Source: Nocardioides sp. Root240
GTDB taxonomy: Bacteria; Actinomycetota; Actinomycetes; Propionibacteriales; Nocardioidaceae
DNA: 42,027 bases
NCBI RefSeq assembly: GCF_001428825.1
Contig: NZ_LMIT01000010.1
Coordinates: forward strand, 92,049-134,075
Reading direction: 5' to 3'
Positions 1 to 7,894 of the stretch are shown here, piece after piece; the stretch's first letter is position 1, and every line of letters starts with the position of its first letter. The position numbers were made by a program, and so were the translations under genes. Under the pieces are notes generated by a model. The model did no database searches, had not been told where the DNA came from, and saw only the letters and a list, made by a program, of their open reading frames with translations.

Positions 1-54
1 AACCACCGAGCAGGCTCGTCGCTGGCGCTCCTCAGACCTCGCCCGCTGGACGGG

Positions 55-690
55 TCAGGGGCGGACCAGCTTCACGACCAGCCCGTGCCCGGGCTCGGCC
101 CGCACCTCGGCGGCCCGCAGCCCCTCGGGCAGCTCGTCGCCGAGCGCTCCGGTCTGGGCGACGGAGCCCAGCTGCAGCAGGGCGGCGCCGTCGGGGGCGA
201 GGAGCCGGTCGATCACGGCGAGGCACTCGCGGGCGATGGCGAGGCCGTCGGTTCCACCGTCGATCGCGAGGACCGGGTCGGCGGGGAAGCAGGCGACGTG
301 CTCGGTGAGGACCCACGGCGGGTCGGCGATGATCAGGCCGAAGGTGTGGTCGGCGTCGTACGCCGACAGGGCGACGTCGTGCACCTCGACGCGGGCGCTC
401 AGCCCGGCGGCCTCCGCGTTCTCGAGGACGTAGCCGCAGGCGACCGGGTCCACGTCGACGCAGACGAGCCGGCGGTCGGTGCCGTGGATCGCGAGCAGGC
501 CGATGTGGCCGACCCCGCTGCACAGCTCGAGCACGGGGCCGGGCGGCGCGGTGTCGAGGAGCTCGTGCGCCCAGTACGACTGCAGCGTGGTCCACGGGCG
601 CGGCGTGAGCACGCGTTCGTCGTAGGTGATGTCCAGCGGGCCGAAGGCCACGGTCAGGGGGGTGGCGGGAGCGGGGAGCAGCTCGGTCAT
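55..690 (-). CDS. Class I SAM-dependent methyltransferase (small-domain type)
   Basis: A 211-residue soluble protein that probably transfers a methyl group from S-adenosylmethionine. The SAM-binding motif I is visible as VLELCSGVGHIGL (residues 53-65). An acidic motif II follows (CVDVDP, 77-82), and a DPPW tetrapeptide at 123-126 matches the [DN]PP[YFW] active-site motif of HemK/PrmC/RsmC-type N- or RNA-methyltransferases. The ATG at 690 fits the domain start; longer readings run into sequence with no family resemblance. It stands alone, with 83 bases separating it from the MFS gene upstream. The substrate cannot be told from sequence; a rRNA or protein glutamine methylase and a small-molecule methylase are both possible. 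Confidence 0.8.
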   Translation of the reverse strand: MTELLPAPATPLTVAFGPLDITYDERVLTPRPWTTLQSYWAHELLDTAPPGPVLELCSGVGHIGLLAIHGTDRRLVCVDVDPVACGYVLENAEAAGLSARVEVHDVALSAYDADHTFGLIIADPPWVLTEHVACFPADPVLAIDGGTDGLAIARECLAVIDRLLAPDGAALLQLGSVAQTGALGDELPEGLRAAEVRAEPGHGLVVKLVRP

Positions 691-773
691 GGGGTCGTGC
701 ACCTGTCGCTGGGAGGAACGCAGCGACCCTGGGTCCGAGTCGCCTGGAGCGGCGTTACCCACGCTCCGGGGGT

Positions 774-2018
774 TCAGACCGGGTGGGGCACGGTCAGGTT
801 CGGCGTCCGGCACAACCTCGCGACCGCGGCGCCGGCCACCCCGAGCAGCACCAGTGCCAGCACGCCGACGCCGCCCCACCCCCCTGCGGACCAGGCGGTG
901 CCGCCGAGGGACCCGAAGACCGACGAGCCGACGTAGTAGGAGCAGAGGTAGAACGCCGCGGCCTGGCTCGAGCTCGCCCCGGCGAGGTGGGCGCGCACGG
1001 CGACCCAGCTGCTGGCGAGCCCGTGCATCACGAAGAAGCCCGCCGTCAGGCAGGCCAGCCCGACGACGACCGCCGGCAACGACGGCAGCAGGGTGCAGAG
1101 CACGCCGAGGACGGAGAGCAGGCAGCCGAACGGCAGCACCGAGCGCCGGCCGAAACGGTCGGCGAGCGCGCCCGACACCGACGAGCTGACGGTGCCGAGC
1201 GGGTAGACGAGGTACAGCAGGCTGATCGCACCCAGGCTGAGGTGGTACGGCGACGAGGTCAGCCGGAAGCCGAGGGCGTTGAAGACCGCGACGAGCGTCC
1301 CGACCGAGCAGGCGCCGAGGAGGTACAGGCTGCGCAGGGCCGGGTCGCGGAGGGCGATGCCCGACATGGCGAGGAAGCGGGCGCGGTCGTGCGGGCGTGG
1401 GGTGAAGCGACGTGAGGGCGGCAGCCAGACGGTGACCGCCAGGGCGCACAGCAGCGCGAGCGCGGCCGCCGCGGCCATCGCCCACCGCCACCCAGCGACG
1501 TCGGCGACGGGCGCGGTGACGAGGCGGCCGGCCATGCCGCCGATCGCCGTACCGCCGATGTAGAGGCCGGTGGCGCGGGCGACGGCGGAGGGCTGCAGCT
1601 CCTCGCGGAGGTACGCCGTCGCGACCGCCGGCAGCCCGGCGAGGGCCAGCCCCTCGACCAGCCGCAGGGCCAGGAAGGAGGACCACGACCAGGCGAACGG
1701 ACACAGCCAGGCGACCGCGGTGGCCAGCCAGACGGAGCCCACGACCAGCGGCGTGCGGCCGAGGACCTCGGAGGCGGGACCGGCGACGAGCAGGCCGAGG
1801 GCGAGGCCGGCGGTGGTGAGCGACACGCTCAGCGTGGCCTGGGCCGGGCTGACTCCGAAGGTCGTGTGCAGCTCGGGCAGCAGGGCCTGGGTGGCGTAGA
1901 GCAGCACGAACGTCCCGAGGCCCGCGGCGAACATCGCCGCCATCACGCGCCGGTAGCCGGCACTCCCCGGTGCGTGCCCGTCGACGACCGGCGCCCCGGC
2001 CCTCTCGCTGATGCTCAC
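774..2018 (-). CDS. MFS transporter (YnfM-like drug/metabolite exporter)
   Basis: A 414-residue inner-membrane protein of the major facilitator superfamily, at the usual length for a 12-helix member. Hydrophobic helices are spaced along the whole protein, the first beginning near residue 25 (VMAAMFAAGLGTFVLLYATQ). The loop between helices 2 and 3 carries the family A-motif region (AGPASEVLGRTPLVVG), and a second copy-like loop, ADRFGRRSVL, lies near the middle, typical of MFS pseudo-symmetry. Translation starts at GTG 2018. It is transcribed away from the LysR gene that begins at 2089-2101, with palindromic sites between them, so the LysR protein probably controls it. Export of a small compound is the likely role; the substrate is unknown. 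Confidence 0.85.
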   Translation of the reverse strand: MSISERAGAPVVDGHAPGSAGYRRVMAAMFAAGLGTFVLLYATQALLPELHTTFGVSPAQATLSVSLTTAGLALGLLVAGPASEVLGRTPLVVGSVWLATAVAWLCPFAWSWSSFLALRLVEGLALAGLPAVATAYLREELQPSAVARATGLYIGGTAIGGMAGRLVTAPVADVAGWRWAMAAAAALALLCALAVTVWLPPSRRFTPRPHDRARFLAMSGIALRDPALRSLYLLGACSVGTLVAVFNALGFRLTSSPYHLSLGAISLLYLVYPLGTVSSSVSGALADRFGRRSVLPFGCLLSVLGVLCTLLPSLPAVVVGLACLTAGFFVMHGLASSWVAVRAHLAGASSSQAAAFYLCSYYVGSSVFGSLGGTAWSAGGWGGVGVLALVLLGVAGAAVARLCRTPNLTVPHPV

Positions 2019-2043
2019 CCGACGAGGGTCCGCCGGCGCAGGT

Positions 2044-2091
2044 CATACGTCCAATGCCTCCAACGGCGGAATCCCATACGTCAAACGTATG
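2044..2091. promoter_or_regulatory. LysR operator: 17-bp perfect palindrome plus upstream half-site
   Basis: The palindrome CATACGT-CAA-ACGTATG spans 2075-2091 with 7-bp arms and a 3-bp centre, and it has the T-N11-A form of LysR boxes. A further exact half-site, CATACGT, lies at 2044-2050, 31 bp away (about three helical turns). This matches the two-site layout (recognition and activation sites) of LysR targets between divergent genes. The last three bases of the palindrome are the candidate ATG of the LysR gene, so binding would directly block its own expression. That it is bound by this LysR protein is inference. Confidence 0.65.
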
Positions 2092-2985
2092 ATGGCGGGC
2101 GTGCTGATCCGCGACCTCGACTGGATCGTGGCGCTCGCCGACACCGGGCACGTCACGGACACGGCGGCGGTCCTGGGCGTCAGCCAGCCGACCCTGTCGC
2201 GCGCGCTGGCCCGGGTCGAGGACGAGCTCGGCGTGCGGCTGTTCGAACGGGTGCCGACAGGCATCATCACCACGCCCGACGGAGAGCTGGTCGTCGAGTC
2301 GGCGCGCGAGGTGCTCGCGCGTCACCAGCAGCTGGAGCGCGAGCTGGCGGTACGACGCGACCCGGACCGGGGCGTCGTACGACTGGCCTTCCTCGACTCG
2401 ATGGCGACCTCGCTGGTCCCGCAGGTGCTCCGGAGCTTCCACGAGCTGGCGCCGCTGGTCCGCGTCGAGCTGACGCAGGAGCCGGGCCACGACATCCTGC
2501 GCGACCTGCGCAGCGGGGCCGCCGAGCTGGCGATCACCTCCACCCGCCCGGAGGGCGACTTCGCCTGGGCACCCCTGCAGGAGGAGCGCCTCGTGGTGAT
2601 CGTGGGCCGCAACCACCGGCTCCACCAGCGCAAGCAGGTCGCGCTGTCCGACCTCGCCGACGACGAACTCGTGACGACACCGGCCGGCTTCGGCCACCGG
2701 GTCCTCGTCGACGGGCTGCTCGCCGACGCGGGCGTCGCGCCGAAGGTGTCCTTCGAGAGCGCCGACCTGGTCACCATCGAGGGTCTCGTCGCCGCGGGCC
2801 TGGGGTTCGCGATCGTGCCCGAGGCGCAGGCCGGCCTATCGGGGACGATCAGCCTGCGGATCACGCAGGCCCGCGCCCGGCGGACGATCGGCCTGACCTG
2901 GCGCACCGACCGGCCGCTGGCGCCCGCGGCGGCACGGTTGCGCGACCACGTGGTCGACCACGCGCCGTACGGCACGACCCGCTGA
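2089..2985 (+). CDS. LysR-family transcriptional regulator (divergent to MFS exporter)
   Basis: A LysR-type regulator of about 298 residues. The N-terminal winged helix-turn-helix is clear (IVALADTGHVTDTAAVLGVS, then QPTLSRALARVEDELG), followed by an effector-binding domain with the periplasmic-binding-protein fold. Start choice is uncertain. ATG 2089 and ATG 2092 give MMAGVLIRDLD, and GTG 2101 gives a start two residues before the conserved RDLDWIVAL; none has a clear Shine-Dalgarno, and ATG 2089 lies inside the operator palindrome. In-frame reading further upstream lacks family resemblance. It is divergent from the MFS gene, its probable target. The stop at 2985 lies one base from the end of the convergent flavin reductase gene. 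Confidence 0.85.
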   Translation: MMAGVLIRDLDWIVALADTGHVTDTAAVLGVSQPTLSRALARVEDELGVRLFERVPTGIITTPDGELVVESAREVLARHQQLERELAVRRDPDRGVVRLAFLDSMATSLVPQVLRSFHELAPLVRVELTQEPGHDILRDLRSGAAELAITSTRPEGDFAWAPLQEERLVVIVGRNHRLHQRKQVALSDLADDELVTTPAGFGHRVLVDGLLADAGVAPKVSFESADLVTIEGLVAAGLGFAIVPEAQAGLSGTISLRITQARARRTIGLTWRTDRPLAPAAARLRDHVVDHAPYGTTR

Positions 2986-2986
2986 G

Positions 2987-3508
2987 CTACGGCGCCGCGT
3001 GCAGCGGCCGCACCCGGCCGAACCCGCTGCGGTGGAACACCAGCGGGGTCTGGGTGCTCGCGTGGTCGACGTGGGCGACCGCGTGCAGCTCGAGCAGCAC
3101 CAGCACGTGGTCGCCGGCCTCCACCTCGCGGTAGATCGTGCAGTCGAACTGCGCGAGGCCGTCGGCCACCAGGACCGCGCCCTCCGGCGTCGTCGTCAGC
3201 GGTACGCCGTCGAAGCGGCTGTCGACGGGACCGGCCAGCTGGCGGCAGACCACGTCGTGGTGGTCGGCGAGCACGGTGACGCCGAGGTGCGGGGCGGCGC
3301 GCAGGTCGGGCCAGGTCTTCGACGTCGCCGCGAGGTTGATCGACACGAGCGGCGGATCGAGGCTCACCGAGGTGAAGGAGCTGGCGGCCAGGCCGAGCGG
3401 ACGGCCGCCGACCTCGGCCGCGACGGCCACGACGCCGCTGGGGAAGACGCCGAAGGCCTGGCGGAGCCGGGCCGGGTCGAGGTCCTGGTTGGTCGCGAGG
3501 ACGGTCAT
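2987..3508 (-). CDS. Flavin reductase domain protein (NADH:FMN oxidoreductase, HpaC/DIM6 type)
   Basis: A 173-residue protein of the flavin reductase-like FMN-binding split-barrel family. Members supply reduced flavin to a separate monooxygenase. Family features visible are LRQAFGVFPSGVVAVAAEVGG near the N-terminus, the FMN-binding stretch AASSFTSVSLDPPLVSINL, and the C-terminal GDHVLVLLELHAV followed by PLVFHRSGFGRV. It is the last gene of the twelve-gene operon running from 14904, overlapping the alpha/beta hydrolase stop by four bases (ATGA). Its natural partners are the two LLM monooxygenases at 6749 and 13549, which need FMNH2. The family also feeds hydroxylases of other classes, so the partnership is inferred from context. 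Confidence 0.88.
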   Translation of the reverse strand: MTVLATNQDLDPARLRQAFGVFPSGVVAVAAEVGGRPLGLAASSFTSVSLDPPLVSINLAATSKTWPDLRAAPHLGVTVLADHHDVVCRQLAGPVDSRFDGVPLTTTPEGAVLVADGLAQFDCTIYREVEAGDHVLVLLELHAVAHVDHASTQTPLVFHRSGFGRVRPLHAAP

Positions 3509-4221
3509 CGAGCACCGCTCGTGGCCGGCTCGCTGACCACGTCGGGCAGCTCGGGTCCCAGCTTGAGCGACTCGAGGAAGAGCACGATGGTCGCGGCGAC
3601 GGACCGGTGGGAGGCGTCGTTGAGGACGTCGTGGCGGCCGCCGTTGACCAGCCGGACACGGACGTCGGGCACGCCGTCGTAGAGGGCGAGGGCGTCGGTG
3701 GGCGCGGTCACCGGGTCGGCGGAGCCGTGCAGCACGAGCACCGGCTTGCCCGGGCCCTCGGGCGCCACGGACGCCCACGGCAGCGGCAGGTTGAGGCCGC
3801 CGCGGGCGAAGCCGGCGTCCTCGCCGATCACGCGGCGGTGGACGGGGCAGGCGGTGCGGGCCTCGACCTCGTCCTCCCACGAGCCGACACCGGCCGAGCC
3901 GGGCAGGGCGACGCCGGCCACGACCACGCCGTCGACCGGCAGGGACGGCGCGAGCAGCGCGGCGAGGGCCGCGCCGGAGTCGGTGCCGACCAGCACCTTC
4001 GGCGCCGGGAGCGACTCGTCGGCGAGCAGCTTCTCGACCTGCTCGTGGGCCGCGTCGAGGTCGTCGAGGTCGACGGGCACCAGGCGCACGCGCCAGGCGT
4101 CCGCGGACAGCCGGCGCCCGAAGCGCTCGTACGACGCGGGGGTCTCGCCCCGTCCGGGCAGCACGACCAGGGTGCCGCGCGGCGTACCGCCGGCGGGCTC
4201 GTCCCAGGCAGTCACGGTCAT
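3505..4221 (-). CDS. Alpha/beta hydrolase
   Basis: A 238-residue soluble hydrolase with the alpha/beta fold. The nucleophile elbow is GTDSG (Ser82), a variant of GxSxG. The remaining triad members are probably Asp169 in the HGSADPVT loop and His197 in NGGRHD. It resembles small esterases of the serine aminopeptidase/YbaC type and lacks a signal peptide, so it should act in the cytosol. It overlaps both neighbours by four bases (3505-3508 and 4218-4221), showing tight translational coupling inside the operon. A plausible job is hydrolysis of an ester or thioester made by the upstream monooxygenase and CoA-transferase steps; the substrate is not known. Confidence 0.8.
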   Translation of the reverse strand: MTVTAWDEPAGGTPRGTLVVLPGRGETPASYERFGRRLSADAWRVRLVPVDLDDLDAAHEQVEKLLADESLPAPKVLVGTDSGAALAALLAPSLPVDGVVVAGVALPGSAGVGSWEDEVEARTACPVHRRVIGEDAGFARGGLNLPLPWASVAPEGPGKPVLVLHGSADPVTAPTDALALYDGVPDVRVRLVNGGRHDVLNDASHRSVAATIVLFLESLKLGPELPDVVSEPATSGAR

Positions 4222-4826
4222 CGGTGGCTCTCCTTCTCAGCGGCCGGACGTGCCCACGTGGACGTGAACCAGTGGACGGCGCCGGTGTCGGGGTCGTAGG
4301 AACGGCGCGGCAGGGTGCCGATGTCGGCGCCGTAGACGTGGATGCCGACGACCGGCACGTCACCGCCGCAGCGGACCTGGTGGACGTCGTCGTCGGTGGT
4401 GCAGCAGACGGTCACCTGGCCGGTGGTCCACTCGTCGGTGCCCTCCTCGACCAGCGGCACGTCGGGCACGGTCGGCTTGGCGAAGCGGGTCTCGACCTCG
4501 GTGCCACTGTGGATCCCGACCACGCCCCACGTCTCGTGGCCGTGCACGGGCGTGCCCTGGCCGACGTTCCAGACCGCGCTGGCGATCGAGAAGGAGCCGT
4601 CGGCGGCGACGTGCAGTGGGTACATCACGTAGCGCTGCGGGTCCGGCACGGTCTTGTCGGCCGGCAGCGCGAAGCCGGCGGCGAGGGTCGCCTCCAGGTC
4701 GTCGCGGACCGCCGCGGTGAGTGCCTGCTCGTCGATGCCGTCCGCGATCAGCCCCGCCACCCGCTCGGCGAAGGCGGCGAGCTCCGGGACGTCGGTCTCG
4801 ACGGGGACGATCTGCTGCTGGGTCAT
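4218..4826 (-). CDS. Cupin dioxygenase of the cysteine/thiol dioxygenase type
   Basis: A 202-residue double-stranded beta-helix protein resembling cysteine dioxygenase-like metalloenzymes, which add O2 to a thiol to give a sulfinate. The metal-binding cupin motif is GTPVHGHETWGVVGIHSGTE, giving His95 and His97. A third ligand, His163, lies in the second cupin motif (VVGIHVYG), so the three-histidine iron site of thiol dioxygenases appears present. No catalytic Cys-Tyr crosslink pair can be assigned confidently. It is coupled by 4-base overlaps to the hydrolase and crotonase genes. Beside SsuD-like and DszA-like monooxygenases it supports oxidation of an organosulfur compound. A non-thiol cupin dioxygenase is the main alternative. 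Confidence 0.72.
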   Translation of the reverse strand: MTQQQIVPVETDVPELAAFAERVAGLIADGIDEQALTAAVRDDLEATLAAGFALPADKTVPDPQRYVMYPLHVAADGSFSIASAVWNVGQGTPVHGHETWGVVGIHSGTEVETRFAKPTVPDVPLVEEGTDEWTTGQVTVCCTTDDDVHQVRCGGDVPVVGIHVYGADIGTLPRRSYDPDTGAVHWFTSTWARPAAEKESHR

Positions 4827-5434
4827 GCGTTCTCCTTCGTCAGGGTCGCCCGGTAGGCGGCGATCCGGTCCCGAAGACCGGGTACGGCGACCGAGCGGGC
4901 CAGGGCCGCGAGCTCGGCGTCGCTGTCGTGGGGTGGGCGGGGCGGGTGGGGCGCGCGCAGCACGTCGGGCAACGCGGCCGGCACGCCGGTGGTCAGGTCG
5001 GGCCCCATCTCGGCCCGGCGCACGGTGCCGAGCGCGACGCCGAACGCGGAGCCGGGGAAGCGCAGGGTGACCGAGGGGTCCACCAGCCGGTGGTCGCAGG
5101 CGAGCACGAGATCGGCCCCCGCACCGACCGCGGCACCCTCCGCCACCGCGACGGTCGGGTACGGCGCCGCGACCAGCCGTTCCAGCAGCAGTCCGATGCG
5201 CAGGAAGCGCGACGCCAGCGAGGCGTCGGTCTCCGTGTCGAGCCCGCCGAGGTCGAAGCCGGCCGCGAAGTGCCGCGCGTTGCCGCGGAGCACCAGCGCC
5301 TCGGGTGGCGCCGTGGTGGCCTCGTCGAGCACGCCGTGCAGCGCCTCGACCAGCGCGGCGGACAGCGCGTTGGCGCGGTCGGGGCGGTCCAGGGTGACCG
5401 TCCAGACGTCGCCGCGCTCGACACGGACGCTCAT
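4823..5434 (-). CDS. Enoyl-CoA hydratase/isomerase-family protein, short form
   Basis: A 203-residue crotonase-fold protein. The start (VTLDRPDRANALSAALVEAL) and the oxyanion-hole segments (GNARHFAAGFDLGG near residue 55, and AEGAAVGAGADLVLACD near 100) are normal. After FGVALGT the protein departs from the family. The usual helix carrying the catalytic region and the trimerisation segment is replaced by a proline-rich stretch (LRAPHPPRPPHDSD), and the total is 50-60 residues shorter than a typical 255-270-residue member. I looked for a frameshift and found no better reading frame. It may be a degenerate or specialised crotonase. ATG 5434 is chosen because the gene overlaps the CoA-transferase stop by four bases there. 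Confidence 0.75.
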   Translation of the reverse strand: MSVRVERGDVWTVTLDRPDRANALSAALVEALHGVLDEATTAPPEALVLRGNARHFAAGFDLGGLDTETDASLASRFLRIGLLLERLVAAPYPTVAVAEGAAVGAGADLVLACDHRLVDPSVTLRFPGSAFGVALGTVRRAEMGPDLTTGVPAALPDVLRAPHPPRPPHDSDAELAALARSVAVPGLRDRIAAYRATLTKENA

Positions 5435-6582
5435 CGGGCCGCCGCCCACTCGTCGTGCACGGCGTCGTCGGCGCCGAGGCGTGGCGCCCCACGGTCCAAC
5501 CGCGGCGAGAGTCCCTCGACCCGGACCGGGAAGAGCACGGTCGGCGTCGGGCCCGCGACCGGTACGTCGAGCGTGCCGACCAGGCCGGTGGCCTCGACGT
5601 GCGGGTCAGCGAGGACCTCGCCGAAGGTGTTGACCGGACCGCACGGCACGCCACGCTCGCGCAGCGCGGTCAGCCAGTGGTCGCGCTTCTCCTCGGCGAA
5701 CCGCTCCTGCAGCAGTCCCTCGAGCTCGTGCTGGTGGTGTACGCGGTCGAGCTGCGTGCGGAACCGGGGGTCCTGCACCAGGTCCGGTGCCCCGACGACC
5801 TCGGCGACCGCCGCCCAGAGCCGGTCGTTGCCCGCGGCCACCGTGAAGTCCCCGTCCGCGGCGGTGAATCCCTGGTAGGGCGCATTGCGCGGGTGCGCGG
5901 TGCCGAGCCGTCGCGGCTCGACGCCGGATCCCCAGTACTCGCTGGTCTGCAGCGCGGAGACCCCGAGCAGGCAGTCGAGCATCGGGCAGTCGACCCGCAC
6001 CGACGTCCCGCTCCCCCGGACCTGGGGCAGCAACGCAGCGATCGTGTACGCCGCGTAGAGCCCGGCCGTGAAGTCGCCGACCGGCACGCCCGCCTTGACC
6101 GGTCCGCCGGCGGCCTCGCCGGTGACGCTCATCAGCCCGGACATCCCCTGGATCACGACGTCGTAGGCGCCGTCGTTGACGTACGGGCTGGACAGCCCGT
6201 AGCCCGAGATCGAGCAGTAGACCAGGCCCGGGTGGCCGACACGCACGGCGTCGTACCCGAGGCCGAGGCGATCGAGCACGCCCGGCCGGTAGTTCTCGAC
6301 GACCACGTCGGCCGCCGCGACGAGCTGCTGCACGCGCGCCAGGTCGTCCGGGTCCTTGAGGTCGGCGACCACCGAGCGCTTGTTGCGGTTGACCGAGGCG
6401 AAGTTGTGGCTGAACCGCTCCTCGCCATCGTCGGCGAAGGGCGGCCAGGCTCGCATCTGGTCACCCGTCGGCGGCTCGACCTTGACCACGTCGGCGCCGA
6501 GGTCCGCGAGCAGCATGCCCGCGAACGGCCCCGCGGCGACATGCGCCAGCTCGACGACCCGCACTCCTTCCAACGGACGCAC
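5431..6582 (-). CDS. CaiB/BaiF family III CoA-transferase
   Basis: A 383-residue enzyme of the family III (formyl-CoA transferase/carnitine CoA-transferase) group, which moves CoA from an acyl-CoA to a free carboxylate. The start RPLEGVRVVELAHVAAGPFAG and the motif ADVVKVEPPTGD are diagnostic. Asp141 (GAYDVVIQGMSG) corresponds to the catalytic aspartate that forms the acyl-anhydride. GTG 6582 is chosen because RPLEGVRVVEL is the conserved N-terminus. There is no free Shine-Dalgarno; the upstream bases lie inside the stem of 6585-6752. In the operon it would activate a carboxylic acid product as its CoA ester for the neighbouring crotonase. Confidence 0.88.
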   Translation of the reverse strand: MRPLEGVRVVELAHVAAGPFAGMLLADLGADVVKVEPPTGDQMRAWPPFADDGEERFSHNFASVNRNKRSVVADLKDPDDLARVQQLVAAADVVVENYRPGVLDRLGLGYDAVRVGHPGLVYCSISGYGLSSPYVNDGAYDVVIQGMSGLMSVTGEAAGGPVKAGVPVGDFTAGLYAAYTIAALLPQVRGSGTSVRVDCPMLDCLLGVSALQTSEYWGSGVEPRRLGTAHPRNAPYQGFTAADGDFTVAAGNDRLWAAVAEVVGAPDLVQDPRFRTQLDRVHHQHELEGLLQERFAEEKRDHWLTALRERGVPCGPVNTFGEVLADPHVEATGLVGTLDVPVAGPTPTVLFPVRVEGLSPRLDRGAPRLGADDAVHDEWAAAR

Positions 6583-6584
6583 GG

Positions 6585-6752
6585 CTAGTGCACCGTCCCG
6601 GACGCCATCGGACGCTGCGCGCACACATGGCACGCACCTCGCGGCGTTGCCGCCACTTGCAAGACGGCCCGGTATGGCTGCGTGCCGGCGCCTTGCGATG
6701 CACGCACCCTGAGCACGCCCACCAGCCGACGGCATCCGGGACGGCACACTAG
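6585..6752 (-). other. Long-range RNA stem (27-bp imperfect inverted repeat) spanning the ssuD-like/caiB-like gap
   Basis: Two 27-base arms, 6585-6611 and 6726-6752, form an inverted repeat with 23 exact matches, each ending in CTAG. The four differences are all transitions, placed so that in RNA copied from the minus strand (the operon transcript) each becomes a G.U pair. All 27 positions pair there, whereas plus-strand RNA would have four C.A mismatches. The 5' arm holds the UAG stop of the SsuD-like gene. The 3' arm ends two bases before the GUG start of the CoA-transferase and buries its ribosome-binding region. The 114-base interior holds the direct repeat CACGCACC and a short CTTGCAAG. 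Terminal repeats of a small element are the alternative. Confidence 0.6.
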
Positions 6753-7894
6753 ACAGCCGCCGTCTCGGTACGTCGGGTGGCGGCGCGGTGGGCGAGCTCC
6801 TGGCGGACCAGCGGCAGCAGGTCGCGGCCGTAGTCGATGGCGTCCTGCAACGGGTCGTAGCCGCGGATCAGCACGGTGTCGACGCCGATCTCGACGTAGT
6901 CGAGGATCGCGGCCGCGACGGTCTCCGGCGACCCGACGAGGGCGGTCGAGTTCCCGCCGCCGCCAACGGCCTGTGCCGTCGGGGTCCACAGGCAGCGGTC
7001 GTGCAGCTCGCCCTTCTCGGCGACGGCCAGCAGCCGCTGGGAGCCGGCGTTCTCGGGCGCCCGGCCCTGCGGGTGCATCTGGCCGACCTTCTGCTTGAAC
7101 GCCGCCCCGACGGCGCCGTTGATCGTGTCGAGGATGCCGTGCGCCCGCTCCCACGCGGCCTCGTCGGTCGCGCCGAGGATCGGCCGGAAGGACACCGAGA
7201 TCCTCGGTCGCTCCGGCCGGCCGGCCGCGGCGGCACTGGCGGCGACGGTGGCGACCTGCTCGCCGGTCTCCTTCAGCGGCTCCCCCCACAGCATGTAGGT
7301 GTCGGCGTGCCTGCCCCCGACGACGTACGCCGCCGGGGAGCTGCCGCCGAAGAAGAGCTCCAGGTGCCGGTCGTGGTGCGGGAAGACCTGCGGGGTGGCG
7401 CCCTCGAAGCGGTAGTAGCGGCCCTCGAAGTCGCGCGGTCCCTTCGTGTCCCACGCCGCGCGCAGGACCTGGAGGTACTCGTCGGTGCGGTCGTAGCGCT
7501 CGTCGTGCGGCAGGTAGTCGCCCTCGCGGCGCTGCTCGACGTCGCTGCTGCCGGTGACGATGTTCAGCGCCACGCGGCCCTTGCTGAACTGGTCGAGCGT
7601 CGTGAAGGTCCGCGCCGCCAGCGTCGGGTGGACCACGCCGGGGCGGTGCGCGACGAGCAGGCCGAGGCGCTCGGTGTGCGCGGCGGCGTACGCCGCGACC
7701 TGGCTGCCCTCGGCCCAGCCCGAGCCGTAGCCGATCAGGACACGGTCGAAGCCGCCGTCCTCGTGCGCCCTCGCGAAGCGGGCGGTGTAGTCGGGGTCGA
7801 CGACGGCGGCGTTGCCGGGACGGATCTCGGAGGCGTCGGCCGTGCCGATCATGCCGAGGATCTCGACGTCGTGGTAGCGGGCGTCGTGGGTCAT
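6749..7894 (-). CDS. SsuD-like FMNH2-dependent alkanesulfonate monooxygenase family protein
   Basis: A 381-residue bacterial luciferase-like protein close to the alkanesulfonate monooxygenase SsuD, which cleaves the C-S bond of sulfonates with FMNH2 and O2, releasing sulfite and an aldehyde. Shared family blocks are LVAHRPGVVHPTLAARTFTT, the NIVTGSS segment with the following HDERYDRTDEYLQV, the FFGGSSPAAY block and the YMLWGEP block, and a long lid-like insertion near 260-320. ATG 7894 is chosen because it overlaps the ABC ATPase stop by four bases. Reduced flavin may come from the reductase at 2987. The true substrate may be another sulfonate, sulfone or related compound. It contains a single cysteine (DRCLWTP), as is common in proteins made during sulfur limitation. 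Confidence 0.82.
   Translation of the reverse strand: MTHDARYHDVEILGMIGTADASEIRPGNAAVVDPDYTARFARAHEDGGFDRVLIGYGSGWAEGSQVAAYAAAHTERLGLLVAHRPGVVHPTLAARTFTTLDQFSKGRVALNIVTGSSDVEQRREGDYLPHDERYDRTDEYLQVLRAAWDTKGPRDFEGRYYRFEGATPQVFPHHDRHLELFFGGSSPAAYVVGGRHADTYMLWGEPLKETGEQVATVAASAAAAGRPERPRISVSFRPILGATDEAAWERAHGILDTINGAVGAAFKQKVGQMHPQGRAPENAGSQRLLAVAEKGELHDRCLWTPTAQAVGGGGNSTALVGSPETVAAAILDYVEIGVDTVLIRGYDPLQDAIDYGRDLLPLVRQELAHRAATRRTETAAV

Noticed and set aside
1..54. Tail of a gene entering from the left edge
   Set aside because: Short open frames exist on the plus strand, but nothing recognisable can be supported from 54 bases.
55..2697. An 880-codon minus-strand frame that includes the methyltransferase
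   Set aside because: Only its last 211 codons resemble a protein family; the rest is antisense to the LysR gene or a shadow of the MFS gene.
4823..5434. A frameshift in the crotonase gene
   Set aside because: Alternative frames through 4930-5030 give no crotonase-like sequence, and the C-terminal end is in frame with the 4-base overlap, so I treat it as a short or diverged protein.
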